This document shows, in pieces, positions 1-9,549 of a DNA stretch of 64,000 nucleotides. The notes under the pieces are model-generated. The model was not told the origin of the DNA, searched no databases, and saw only the letters and a program-made list of their open reading frames with translations. A program made the position numbers and the translations under genes. Position 1 is the stretch's first letter; each line of letters starts with the position of its first letter. Source of the stretch: Tritrichomonas musculus (Eukaryota; Parabasalia; Tritrichomonadida; Tritrichomonadidae); NCBI GenBank assembly GCA_039105265.1, contig JAPFFF010000041.1, positions 62,001 through 126,000 of the forward strand. The letters run 5' to 3'.

Positions 1-803
1 TATGGATGGGAGTCGGGATAGTTGGTCTTCAACGACATGATCTGCTCATATTTTTCGTAGAAGTCGTCGAAACAGAGATTCGATGCGGACTGACTATAGA
101 TGTACCTCAGTTGTTGTTTGTTGAAACAGGGGAATATCATCAACGTGGTGATCTCGTTCTTGATGTGCGGCTTCAGGCCCTTCCATCCCTGAATCAATAG
201 AAAGAAGGTCATGTTGGTGTGTCGACAACGACGGAGTAACTGAGAGAAGTACGATGTCTCATTCGTGAAGAGTTTGCTGTTACTGATGTCATCAAAGAGG
301 ACGAGTGTATGGAGGTACTTCCGATGGAAGTCATCGATGTGGAGGGTATCGAAGAGGTCATGGATCTCTTTTGGGGTGATGTTGAGTTGGGGGTCGTCTA
401 GTTTGTCTTCGAGATGGTTGTTCGTGATGGCATAGTACTCGTTCTTGGCTTTAATGAGCTTCTCTATGGTTGCTTCCGCTGATGATTCACTGATGGTGAT
501 GATCGGTAAACGAGGTTCTATCAGTGATTTCAAGGCGAGGAAGGATCGATCACTTTCATTCCCATCTTTGGTTACGTAGACGAGTAGATGATGAGTATCC
601 ATTAATGCAATCTTGATGATCTCTTCCAACGCGATGACTGTCTTCCCCTGACCTTGCTTACCTACAATGACGTTAACGGAGTTGTATCTAACGTTGATCT
701 CTGGATGAACCTTGTCTATGAAGGCTCCACTCATGTCGTTCTTCTTAGTGGATAACACCTCATGGACCTTGTCTTTAACGATGTCTGACAGAGATGTACT
801 CAT
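1..803 (-). CDS. Maverick genome-packaging ATPase (FtsK/HerA type), partial
   Basis: The frame is open from an ATG at 801-803 to the window edge, about 267 codons, so the C-terminus is missing. Residues ~43-50 read GKQGQGKT, a Walker A P-loop. Roughly 100 residues later the string TLVLFDDI gives a Walker B strand ending in two acidic residues. A later strand reading MTFFLLIQ fits the sensor region of this ATPase group. This is the A32-like packaging ATPase found in Mavericks, adenoviruses and large DNA viruses, which moves DNA into capsids. It follows the upstream gene by about 50 bp on the same strand. The family call is firm; function in this copy is not testable here. Confidence 0.88.
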   Translation of the reverse strand, partial: MSTSLSDIVKDKVHEVLSTKKNDMSGAFIDKVHPEINVRYNSVNVIVGKQGQGKTVIALEEIIKIALMDTHHLLVYVTKDGNESDRSFLALKSLIEPRLPIITISESSAEATIEKLIKAKNEYYAITNNHLEDKLDDPQLNITPKEIHDLFDTLHIDDFHRKYLHTLVLFDDISNSKLFTNETSYFSQLLRRCRHTNMTFFLLIQGWKGLKPHIKNEITTLMIFPCFNKQQLRYIYSQSASNLCFDDFYEKYEQIMSLKTNYPDSHP

Positions 804-852
804 GGTTTCTGTGCCATAAAAATAGGTATCGTCTAGTGGGTGGTTCATCAGC

Positions 853-1962
853 TTACTCCAAGAAAGCTTCTCCATCGTCTACTGGAACTGCTTCTGGTGA
901 TGAATGTGGAGCTGCCCAAGCAGATGCTACTGATGATGGTGGAGCTGCCCAAGAGGATGGTCCCATAAACGAAGCTGCGTGACCATCAAGACTATCAGGG
1001 TCAGGGTAGTTGGCAGGTGGTTGAAGAGCGGGAGTCAATTGAAGGTTCAAGATTTGGCATATATCCCTGATGAGACGATAATACAGTGTATCGTATGCGT
1101 GTGTGTTACTGTTGTCTCTGTGGGCGAGCATTAATGAATAGACCTTGTTTTCGATGCTTGGTTGTGAGTTCTTCTTACGCTTGATCTTGTCGAATTGGTC
1201 ATCAGGAATATCGTCTGGGAGATTCAATGCGGCTTTGATCTGAGACTTCCAGTAACTACCGCATAACTTCGAATGGAGGACCATCTTATGTTGCCCAGGA
1301 ATGGTGGTGTGATGGGCATCTTCGATCTGAGCGATAGCAGCATTGAAGGCATCAGTGAAGACGTACTTGTTGAACATCTCGTAAGCGGATTGTTTACGAG
1401 GCTTCTTCATTCGATAGCCACTCTTGGGGTTCTCCAATACGTTCTGGTACCATTGAGGAGTCTGAGAAAGGTTAGTTCCGATGACGGTACCTACTTGACG
1501 GATTTGCTCAGGATGTTGTGCACTATCGTAGTCAAAGTAGGTGACACCCAATGTGTCATTGATGAAGCCACGTTTCGTGATGGCTTTACCGTCATGTCGT
1601 CGCTTATATTCAGCACGAGATGCTTTGTCGGGATATGTTGAATGGTATGCCAAAGTGTTTGGCCAGTCGGATTGGACTGTTGTGTATCCGTTCGCGTAGA
1701 CTGGGTTGTTGTTCTTGTCGACGATGATTACATCAGGGACGCCATCGTTGTTGACATCAGGCATGTTATTCAGAACGGCAGGTCCATTAACATCGAGCTT
1801 CTTGAGTGCCCATCGACTATTCGGATTCGAATGATTGTGCTTCTCGACCAAACTTTGAGCACCTTGTGGAGAGATGAGGCTGTTCATGCGCTTCACGTCT
1901 TGCTTCAACCCAAGGACAATGTCCATCAGTTCTTTCATTCCGGTTTTACCCTTCGAGGTCAT
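853..1962 (-). CDS. Maverick-associated protein of unknown function
   Basis: This is an open frame of about 370 codons if translation starts at the ATG at 1960-1962. An extension to 2034 is open but runs into a short tandem repeat and looks non-coding. The N-terminal part has a helical stretch. Around residue 65-80 comes DVNNDGVPDVIIVDKN, a calcium-loop-like D-x-N-x-D-G motif of the FG-GAP/dockerin kind. The C-terminus is rich in Ala, Ser and Pro. It lies directly upstream of the packaging ATPase on the same strand, which suggests a virion or assembly role. I do not recognise a capsid fold and do not assign one. The frame is open with no visible break. Confidence 0.65.
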   Translation of the reverse strand: MTSKGKTGMKELMDIVLGLKQDVKRMNSLISPQGAQSLVEKHNHSNPNSRWALKKLDVNGPAVLNNMPDVNNDGVPDVIIVDKNNNPVYANGYTTVQSDWPNTLAYHSTYPDKASRAEYKRRHDGKAITKRGFINDTLGVTYFDYDSAQHPEQIRQVGTVIGTNLSQTPQWYQNVLENPKSGYRMKKPRKQSAYEMFNKYVFTDAFNAAIAQIEDAHHTTIPGQHKMVLHSKLCGSYWKSQIKAALNLPDDIPDDQFDKIKRKKNSQPSIENKVYSLMLAHRDNSNTHAYDTLYYRLIRDICQILNLQLTPALQPPANYPDPDSLDGHAASFMGPSSWAAPPSSVASAWAAPHSSPEAVPVDDGEAFLE

Positions 1963-1994
1963 TTGGTTTCGACTAAAAAGTTGGTAGGTCGGTA

Positions 1995-2052
1995 ACGAGA
2001 TCACCCCCACGAGATCACCCATCCACGAGATCACCCATCCACGAGATCACCC
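1995..2052. repeat. Short tandem repeat, 16-bp unit
   Basis: About three and a half copies of a unit close to CACGAGATCACCCATC lie immediately upstream of the Maverick-associated gene. The repeat keeps a frame open upstream of the likely start and so makes that gene look longer than it probably is. Confidence 0.8.
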
Positions 2053-2201
2053 ACACTCACCCACCCCGCTATTTATCGCTCATGAGGTATAAACAATATC
2101 TAGTAGTCGTCCATTTCACTCACTAACGAGACTCTTTACCGGGCATAACCACCACGAAAATCGTCACGGGATGGTCACAAACGAGGATCTCTCACGAGTG
2201 C

Positions 2202-2488
2202 CGTAACTACCCATTTAAGGGCCATTTTCGACGAATTTCGTATCTAGTAGTCGTCCATTTCGAGCATCGTAACTAGACCCTCCGAGTGTGCGATTCACGC
2301 GAGAAATACACGATGGACATGTCACGTCGGAGTCACTGAAACCGCTGTTCTGACGATGTGCTTGTCGTCACGGAAACGGCCCATTTAAGGCCCATTTGGG
2401 GCTCTTTTTGGGACTTTCGAAAAACGCGTTTCCATGCTCGTAACTACCCATTTAAGGGCCATTTTCGACGAATTCGTATCTTGTAGTC
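2202..2488. repeat. Direct repeat in the Maverick non-coding end
   Basis: A ~50-bp block beginning CGTAACTACCCATTTAAGGG occurs at 2202-2252 and again, almost unchanged, at 2439-2488. A shorter shared block, ATCTAGTAGTCGTCCATTTC, occurs at about 2098 and 2242. These repeats belong to the element, not to the host DNA that begins at about 2490. Confidence 0.8.
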
Positions 2489-2489
2489 A

Positions 2490-3069
2490 GACGCGCCTCC
2501 CCTACACTACTGTGTAGATTTGGTGATATGATGCAATTAACGGTCATATTTAACGGTGTTTTTGAATATTCAAATCCGTTGACTTTTGGGTAGAATGACG
2601 AGTCGAGATAAACGTTGTCGGTGTTTAAATCGCAATGAATAATGTCGTGTGAGTGTAAATATTGCATTGCCAATGCTATTCCATAGATATTAATATATTT
2701 TTTTGAGTCTGTCCATCCTAAAGATTTTTGTTCTTTTTTCTTATATTTACAAATATCACTTAATGTATCTTTGCTGAATGGCTCTGTTATAATAACTAGA
2801 TTTGGATTATTGGAAAAATCAACAGGGCTATATCCAATATATCGTAAGATCGATGGATGAGTCAATTTTGGCAGAACATTTAATTCGTGGCTAATATTTA
2901 TCTGTTTTTGAAGAGGAAGATTCTTTAATTCGTGCATTAAAATTTTAGCAAAATATAATTTATTTGTTTTCTTATTGATAACTTCATAAAATTCATTATT
3001 GTTTATTACATCGAGTTTTTTTGAAAGTTCAAAGTCATCAAGATCTAATAAATCATGGTTTGAATCCAT
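2490..3069 (-). pseudogene. Protein kinase, truncated at the Maverick border
   Basis: This is the N-terminal ~190 residues of a tyrosine-kinase-like or Ser/Thr kinase. VYxV-type strands and an AKILM segment (residues ~40-45, with the Lys of the VAIK position) are followed by HCDLNTDN at ~145, in place of HRDLKxxN. NGFEY stands in place of the DFG segment. The gene then ends in the activation segment, where Maverick sequence takes over and adds about 16 unrelated residues before a stop. The last part of the kinase, including APE and the C-lobe, is missing. The degenerate HRD and DFG motifs suggest weak or no catalysis even before truncation. An Initiator-like TCACTTT lies 8 nt upstream of the ATG. 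Confidence 0.8.
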
Positions 3070-3071
3070 AT

Positions 3072-3079
3072 TAAAGTGA
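3072..3079 (-). promoter_or_regulatory. Initiator-like element for the truncated kinase
   Basis: On the minus strand the sequence reads TCACTTTA, matching the trichomonad Initiator TCA(+1)YWWW. The inferred start A at 3077 lies 8 nt before the ATG, typical of the very short 5' leaders known in Trichomonas. Confidence 0.5.
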
Positions 3080-3782
3080 ATTTCTATATAAAGGCCAAAT
3101 TTCTATATTGAAATTGAAAGAAATTTTTTTATTTTCGTTAAAAAATGTGTATAGTAACGAAAATAACGTATTTGTGATTATTCAATATTTTGAAAATATC
3201 CACCCAATTTTTTATTTTTTTACATTGTACTTTTAAAAATATTTATTAATATTGCAATCATGCTCTTAGATTTTAATTTTAAAGGGGAATTTTGAACTTT
3301 TTTAATATTATAATAATGAGAATATCTTTCCTATCTAACAATATATTAAATCCAATATATATTTAAAAAATAAAGCAATTTTATATTTATGCCGTTACTA
3401 TACACATTTTAAAAAAGGAATAATTTTTAAGTCTTAATTCGGGATAATTGATAATTTACAAATTGTAAATAGATTAAAATAAATATACATAAATAATATA
3501 ATTTTAAAATCTAAATATATTAGATAGGGGCAATTCCCATAGTTGTATAATTTCATGTTTATAAAATTTTTACATAAAACCTGAAATTTCTTCTAAAATA
3601 ATAAATCATTTTTTTATTTCCAACTAAAAGATTAATGTTTATTCTCTCTTAAATATAAAATTCCACTTAATCTGTCAAATTCCTTAAAATCACTCATAAT
3701 GATGCATACATTGAATCACTTTTTTTTTTCAAAAACCATCAGTTAAAATAGCATGAAATTTAGTGTACTTATTCTAATTCAA
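3080..3782. other. AT-rich intergenic DNA with a small inverted repeat
   Basis: No gene is visible. An 18-bp perfect inverted repeat (AAAATGTGTATAGTAACG) has its arms at 3142-3159 and 3393-3410, bounding 269 bp of AT-rich DNA. It may be a tiny MITE or a chance foldback. Otherwise I see only A/T-rich sequence. Confidence 0.5.
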
Positions 3783-5944
3783 TATACCCATTATTTCTAC
3801 ATGCTAAGATACTTTTCCCGATTGAATAGTATTCAATTTTCTCTTTATTTTGAAATATGTATTCAAAAAGAATTGTCATAAACAGAAAATAAGGAATTGT
3901 TAATAAACTCAAATTCATATTTTAAACTATCTTGATATTTCCATTTGAATACAATTAATTTATATAATAAATTATTTTTTTGGTATTTCAAATAAAGATG
4001 TTTCTTAATTCTTTTATATAATAAAAAATTATTTTAAAAAATCAAATATATTTGCTTTTTTATATTTGATTTATATTGAAATATAATACCAATGTTCCTG
4101 CTATAAATAATTTTTTTATCTGTTTAATTTTAATAAATATAATATTAATTTTTAAATATATATATAAATATTAAATTATAAAATGTAATTACTATGAGGA
4201 ATTATAGATAACTTTTTTTTATTATAAAGAGAACGTTTACAATAGATCGACCAACTTATTTTTTAAATGTTAATAAACACTCTTCAAAAAGGATGCAGCG
4301 GCAAATATTAGCAAGATATTGACTCCTCGTCATTCTATTAGATTATTGCGGCTCTCACAGAGATTCACTCTGATGACATTTTCAAATTCAATTTTTTTTT
4401 TTTTCTTGTCAAATTCGAACCTTCGCCAACAACAAGAGCGCAAAGAACACGAGATGTTGACTCTTCGTCATTCTATTAGGTTATCGCGACTCTCACAGAG
4501 ATTCACTTTTATGACATTTTAAAATTCTTTTTTTTTTTTTGTCCTTGTCAAATTCGAACCTTCGCCAACAACAAGAGCGCAACGAACACGAGATATTTGC
4601 TCCTCATCATTCTATTAGATTATCGCGGCTCTCACAGAGATTTCTCTATAAAGTTATTTGCATAAATAGGAAACGCTGGTACACATATGAATAGAACATA
4701 TATGCATAATTATAATAATAAATTATATTTATGATGACTATACATTACCAAATCTTTCATTTTTTCAAAGCAATAAATGAAAAAACTCATAATTTGAAAT
4801 TTTCAATAATTTTAGAATGCATAATAATATAAAACATGCACACAATGTGATAAGCATATGCTTGGGTAATTTTACTAAATAATTTATATAGTAAATAGCA
4901 AAATAAACTAAATTTAAAAATATCTGATATCTCTGAATTTTTTCACCTATTTTATGATGATTATTTGCATTTATTATTTCAATTTTAGAAAACATATACA
5001 AATATTTCAATTCTCAATTCAAATATTAACTATAAATTAAATAAAAACCAAAAAAGCATAGAAAAAGTTTAAATATAAATTTTTTAAAAAATTGAAATAT
5101 ATAAATAAATAGTAAATATTTAAGAATTACTTTTATATTTATATAATATATATAGTATATTAAATGTTTTATCAAAATTTAACACAAGTTAAATATCAAT
5201 ATTATAAATAATTGAATATCTTAATAAAATCATCTGTACAAAAAATCATCACCAAAAATGGTCATCATATTCGTGTGATTATGATTTTACCGTTGAAATC
5301 AGCAAAATCTTTATACTGAATTAATAATCAACAAGTTTCCAATTAAATTAAAATTTTCATTTTCCATTATTGTTTAATCCTCGAAAGAATTCATCAAGTA
5401 TCATAAATATATCATTTTTGTTTTTCAAAATCTATTTCTCTTTGAAATATTAAATGGTTAAAACATGATTTTCTATATGAGAAATATCCAATTTCAGAAA
5501 TAGCATATCAAAACAAAATGGTAATGTTGTCATTAACATCTTTTATATATAAACATCACATTGAAACTTTGTTTTAATAAAACATATTAATAATAATAAT
5601 CAATTTCAAAAATCTTCTAAAAAAATTACATCAGTAAACAAATCTTCTTTTCAATGAGAAATTAATTTCAAAATTGATTTTTGCAAGAAACTTTTTTTTA
5701 AATATAAAAACTCTTTTTTATAGATATTTTATACAATTTTAACGTACATATTTTTATTTCTTTTGAAAAAATTTCAATGGAAAAAAGAATTGTCGTTTAT
5801 TTGTTAGCTTTTTATTATTTTTTGAATATATATTGAAAAATTTCTGAATAATGTAAAAAAAAAAATAATTGAAAATTTGTGAGAAAAAAATTTTAATTTA
5901 TTCAATCGGGAAAAGTATCTTAGCATGTAGAAATAATGGGTATA
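3783..5944. mobile_element. 2.16-kb element with perfect 45-bp inverted ends
   Basis: The 45 bases at 3783-3827 (starting TATACCCATTATTTCTACAT) recur as an exact reverse complement at 5900-5944. The interior is AT-rich and has no transposase-like reading frame. It contains one GC-richer tandem repeat (4315-4645). A perfect 45-bp match over 2 kb is far beyond chance, so this is probably a non-autonomous DNA transposon or its remnant. Flanks suggest at most a TA target duplication, which would fit Tc1/mariner, but this cannot be settled. Confidence 0.6.
4315..4645. repeat. Tandem repeat, 138-140-bp unit, ~2.4 copies
   Basis: Units start near 4321, 4459 and 4599. Each contains the blocks CATTCTATTAGATTATCGCG, CTCTCACAGAGATT and CTTCGCCAACAACAAGAGCG, separated by a long T tract. 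The repeat is richer in G and C than its surroundings and keeps a short open frame across two units, which I take as a by-product. Confidence 0.85.
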
Positions 5945-6203
5945 ATCTTATATCCAAAAAGATTTTTAAAAAAATTTGCTAGAATATTTTTTGACCTACT
6001 CTGAAATTTGTCTAAAAAGATATGTGTGGGTAGACGATCAATATTCGTTAAATTATTTAAAATTTTTATTTATGAAAAATTTTTTTTTATTTTATTTTTA
6101 TATATATAATAATATAAAAAAGCATTTAATTAATAAAAGTTGACCAAATTAAGATTTATAATTTTTCAATAGTTATATAAATATTGAAAGAAATTTAAAA
6201 TCA

Positions 6204-6727
6204 TTTAATATCTTGTTATAGAGCTCCGAATTTATATTAAATAAATAAATATATAATAGTGATAAGTTACATTATACTTATATTTATATCGGGAATGAAC
6301 TTTTAATCAGCAGTTTTTTAAAAAAAGTTCTGAGAAGTTTCTTTTTTTTATCATAAATTTTTAGCAATTCAAAATATTTGAAAATGAAAAAACGATAAAT
6401 AAGAATCTTTAATATCTTGTTATAGAGCTCCGAATTTATATTAAATAAATAAATATATAATAGTATTAAATTATATTATACTTATATTTATATCGGGAAT
6501 GAACTTTTAATCAGCAGTTTTTTAAAAAAAGTTCTGAGAAGTTTCTTTTTTTTATCATAAATTTTTAGCAATTCAAAATATTTGAAAATGAAAAAACGAT
6601 AAATAAGAATCTTTAATATCTTGTTATAGAGCTCCGAATTTATATTAAATAAATAAAAATATAATAGTGATAAGTTACATTATATTTATATTTATATTGG
6701 GAATGAACTTTTAATCAGCAGTTTTTT
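6204..6727. repeat. Tandem repeat, 204-bp unit, ~2.6 copies
   Basis: Units begin at 6204, 6408 and 6612, each opening with TTTAATATCTTGTTATAGAG. The first two are nearly identical; the third stops after about 116 bp, just before a DUF3447 pseudogene. There is no coding sequence. Confidence 0.9.
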
Positions 6728-6819
6728 TACAAAAATGCATACAAGCTATTTTGTCACTTTTTATTACTTTATAAAAATAAAATGAGTGAATTCTTGAAAG
6801 ATCAGATATCATAATATAT

Positions 6820-7191
6820 ATGCATTCTCGAGAACTTGTCGAATCTTCTTTAATGGAATTCTTGAAAAATTCAGATGATCTTGAAGAAAATTATGAAAAT
6901 TTAATTCGCATTTTTAATGATTACAAAATTGATGAAAATTCGCAAGATTTAAAAGATGTCTTAAATATAATTATTTCTTTTTGAAATAATTATCCTAGAA
7001 ATCTACTATTTTTTTCAAAGATTGAAAAAATTATATTTTTTTTTAAGCCAAAAATTATGAAATTCTGGTCAAATATTGAAAAATTCCATATTTTTAGAAC
7101 CAACAAACGAATTCTTTTATTTGCGCTCAACGAAAAAGTTGTTACACTTGACCAAAAGATATTGAATTGTTTTTTTAGCTCCAAAAAATAA
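6820..7191 (+). pseudogene. DUF3447-ankyrin protein, N-terminal fragment
   Basis: From the ATG at 6820 the translation matches the N-terminal third of the other DUF3447 proteins in this window: LEENYENLIRIFNDYKI, then SKIEKIIFFFKPKI and RTNKRILLFALNEKVV. There is one in-frame TGA at 6982, after which the homology continues in the same frame to a stop at 7189-7191. The DUF3447 core and all ankyrin repeats are absent. It is therefore a truncated, non-functional relative of the genes at 9550, 13335, 17767, 33327 and 58855. Confidence 0.75.
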
Positions 7192-7609
7192 ACATAATTC
7201 TTAACATTTATATTTTTTCTAATATAATATATTTATATATTTTTATTTATATTAAATAATTTATAAATATAAGTAGTTCTAAAAGATAAAAATATTTCAT
7301 AATTTAATTTTTATATTCAAATATTTCAATGATCTTATTCAAAAAATAAAAAAACGATCATTTCTCATTTAAAAATAAAATCGTTGATATATCACTTATT
7401 GCCCATTAAAATATTCTGGTATTTATAAAATAATCTAATTAACTCTTAATTAATATAATATATGAATATATAAATAAATGACGGAAGAGAATCCAGTACC
7501 CATACATATCTAAAAAGTGCGCATTTACAGATCTATCCTGAAATTATTTATTAAAACCAGAAATTCATTGAAATTTGTATTTTAAATATAAATTTAAATA
7601 TATCTTGTA
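7192..7609. other. AT-rich intergenic DNA, nothing recognised
   Basis: I see only A/T-rich sequence between the DUF3447 fragment and the convergent RING gene, with no open frame of note and no repeat. Confidence 0.6.
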
Positions 7610-8300
7610 TTAGAATTCATTATAAATAAAATATTTTGATTCTGCATTTTTTCTGCATACGGGACATTGATTTTTTGCTTGGAATAATTGTTTTGAACAA
7701 GGTTGGCACATGCACTCATGACAGCATGGATAAATAATGCAACTTGCAGTATTATTTAAGCAAATGATGCATTTTCTTGAATATTTTGAATCGTATCCTT
7801 TTAGTGTCTTGTAAATGTCTAATCCGCACAAAGGGCATTTTTCTTTTTTTTTCAAGTGCTTTTTCGGCAAATTCAATGCAATAAACTTTATGTCCACAAA
7901 ACACAAGATATGTGTCTCTTTTATTCTTATGACACATTAAACATTGAATATCTTCATCATCTGGCAGCTTTTCAAATGCAATTGAATCATCAACCTTGGA
8001 TAGATCATTTGTTGTGCCACAAAAATTCCCATTATTTTTAAATACAAATAATGAAGGATTTTTGCATATGTACTGCTTGATACAGCCAGATATTTGGTTG
8101 TTGATGAAAGATTCACTTCCTTTAAAAAAGAGGCCTGCAATTGATTCTCCAATATTTTTAATAATATTTTGTTCGGCAGTAATTATTCCTCCATTAAATT
8201 CATTGAAACAAAAAGTGCAAAAAAGTTCTCGCCGATTTTTTCTGAAGTACGATACAGGGTCAATATTGACCTTAACCGTTGGGGCAAAAAATATCTCCAA
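7610..8300 (-). CDS. Tandem RING-finger protein with a frame break
   Basis: Two overlapping minus-strand frames make one protein of about 225 residues. The first (8300 downward) has an N-terminal CTFCF pair and then CLMC, FCGHKVYC and IEF. The second frame continues with CPLC (completing RING 1), then CIIC, CCHEC, MCQPC and CPVC, a second complete C3HC4 RING, to a stop at 7610. The frames meet at an A8 run near 7846-7855 on the coding strand, so a single-base slip (real, or an assembly error) separates them. One RING-1 cysteine position is Phe (CIEF). Proteins of this type are usually ubiquitin E3 ligases. The 5' end is uncertain because a long A/T homopolymer lies just upstream at 8299-8323. 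Confidence 0.65.
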
Positions 8301-8401
8301 AAAAAAAAAAAAAAAAAAAAAAATTATATTAAATTTTGATAATTTAGAGGATATCGAAATAATGGATTTTAAAGGTCAACTGATAGGTTTATAATGTAAA
8401 C

Positions 8402-9455
8402 CAGGGTTGTCGATCGATGATGATAAATATCGATTATCGGCTCATTATCGATAGTCCGATAATATCGATAAAAATTTGTTCGATAACTAATAATTATCGA
8501 TAAATACGTTAAGCAAAACCGCCGATATTTGGTCACTATCGGACGGTTACGGTTCGATATTCTCCGATATTTTATAATAAAATTTCCATACTTTTTTTTA
8601 CATTTTTGATTAAAATTTGGAATTTTATATTTTTAATTGTACTTCAATAGTGCATGCTGAAATAAGCGAAATAAGGTCAGAGTGCATTATATGTCCAATA
8701 TAATAATGAGAAGCTAAAAAATCAGGTTTTTGATTAATACATAAAAAGATTATTTTCAAAATTTTTAAAAAAGAACCAATTGGCCAACAAAAAAAGATTA
8801 TGATTAAGAACAAAGTTATAAGACGATAATTTCCTCATATCTTCTCAGTATAAAATTATTTCCATATTTGCAAATTAACGAATCTTAATATGTAATGAAA
8901 TATTAATGCAATGCTACTAAAATAATTTGCGTTTTTTTTTATTAAAAGAATATCAAGTCTAAAAATATTTAGAGAAATGGAGAGAATTTTATTAATTTAC
9001 AAAAAGTTATCGTGTTCACTTTTTGATAAATTTAATTTTTTTGCCAAAATAAAATTATCTTTATTGATTTTAAATTTCATACTTAAATATTATTAGAATT
9101 ATAATATATTACTTATCTTTTATTATAATAAAAGTTAATTTCCTATGAAATATAAAAAATCTTTTTTAATAATTTGATCATTTGTACATACAAGCTTTTT
9201 TATATGTCATTACTTGAAAAAATATCTTTTATATAATTATATAATAATTAAATAGCCATAATTTCTAGTAAATATCTTTTCTTTACCTTAAAAAAGTTAA
9301 AAATATCGGTCATTATTGGCCATGATAAAAACCGTTTTTATCGATAATGATATTTATTATCGGATAGTATCGGTTATTCTACTCTACTCCCGATAATATC
9401 GATAATATTGGCAACGTATTTAACCGTTATCGGACACTATCGATAAACATCCCTG
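8402..9455. mobile_element. hAT-like non-autonomous transposon with 8-bp target duplication
   Basis: The left end reads CAGGGTTGTCGAT and the right end, reverse-complemented, reads CAGGGATGTTTAT. Both sides are flanked by the same 8 bases, ATGTAAAC (8394-8401 and 9456-9463). A CAGGG-type terminus and an 8-bp target duplication are the marks of hAT transposons. Both subterminal regions are dense in TATCGATA/CCGATA motifs, which typically serve as transposase binding sites. The 1054-bp body has no transposase gene, so the element depends on one made elsewhere. Confidence 0.88.
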
Positions 9456-9549
9456 ATGTAAACCTTTCAATATTGTTAAAACTAAAATTTTGGAAATTTT
9501 AAAAAAATTTGTATTAACTCACAGAAAATTCCAGTTTATTAATAAAATA

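Larger units (their letters stand above)
1..2490. mobile_element. Maverick/Polinton end, fragment cut by the window edge
   Basis: This stretch is clearly richer in G and C than the rest of the window and carries two minus-strand genes: a packaging ATPase and a Maverick-associated protein. A non-coding end with internal direct repeats follows (about 2040-2490). The right border falls inside a protein kinase gene near 2490, so the element appears to have inserted there, or to be joined there. Mavericks are large self-synthesising DNA elements with virus-like packaging genes and are abundant in trichomonads. The visible reading frames are open and the base composition has not drifted to that of the host, which suggests a young copy. 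The rest of the element lies outside the window, so I cannot say whether it is whole. The non-coding end could be the terminal inverted repeat, but its partner is not visible. Confidence 0.85.

Noticed and set aside
1273-1995. Plus-strand open frames opposite the Maverick-associated gene
   Set aside because: They are shadows of the minus-strand frame; GC-rich codon structure opens several frames.
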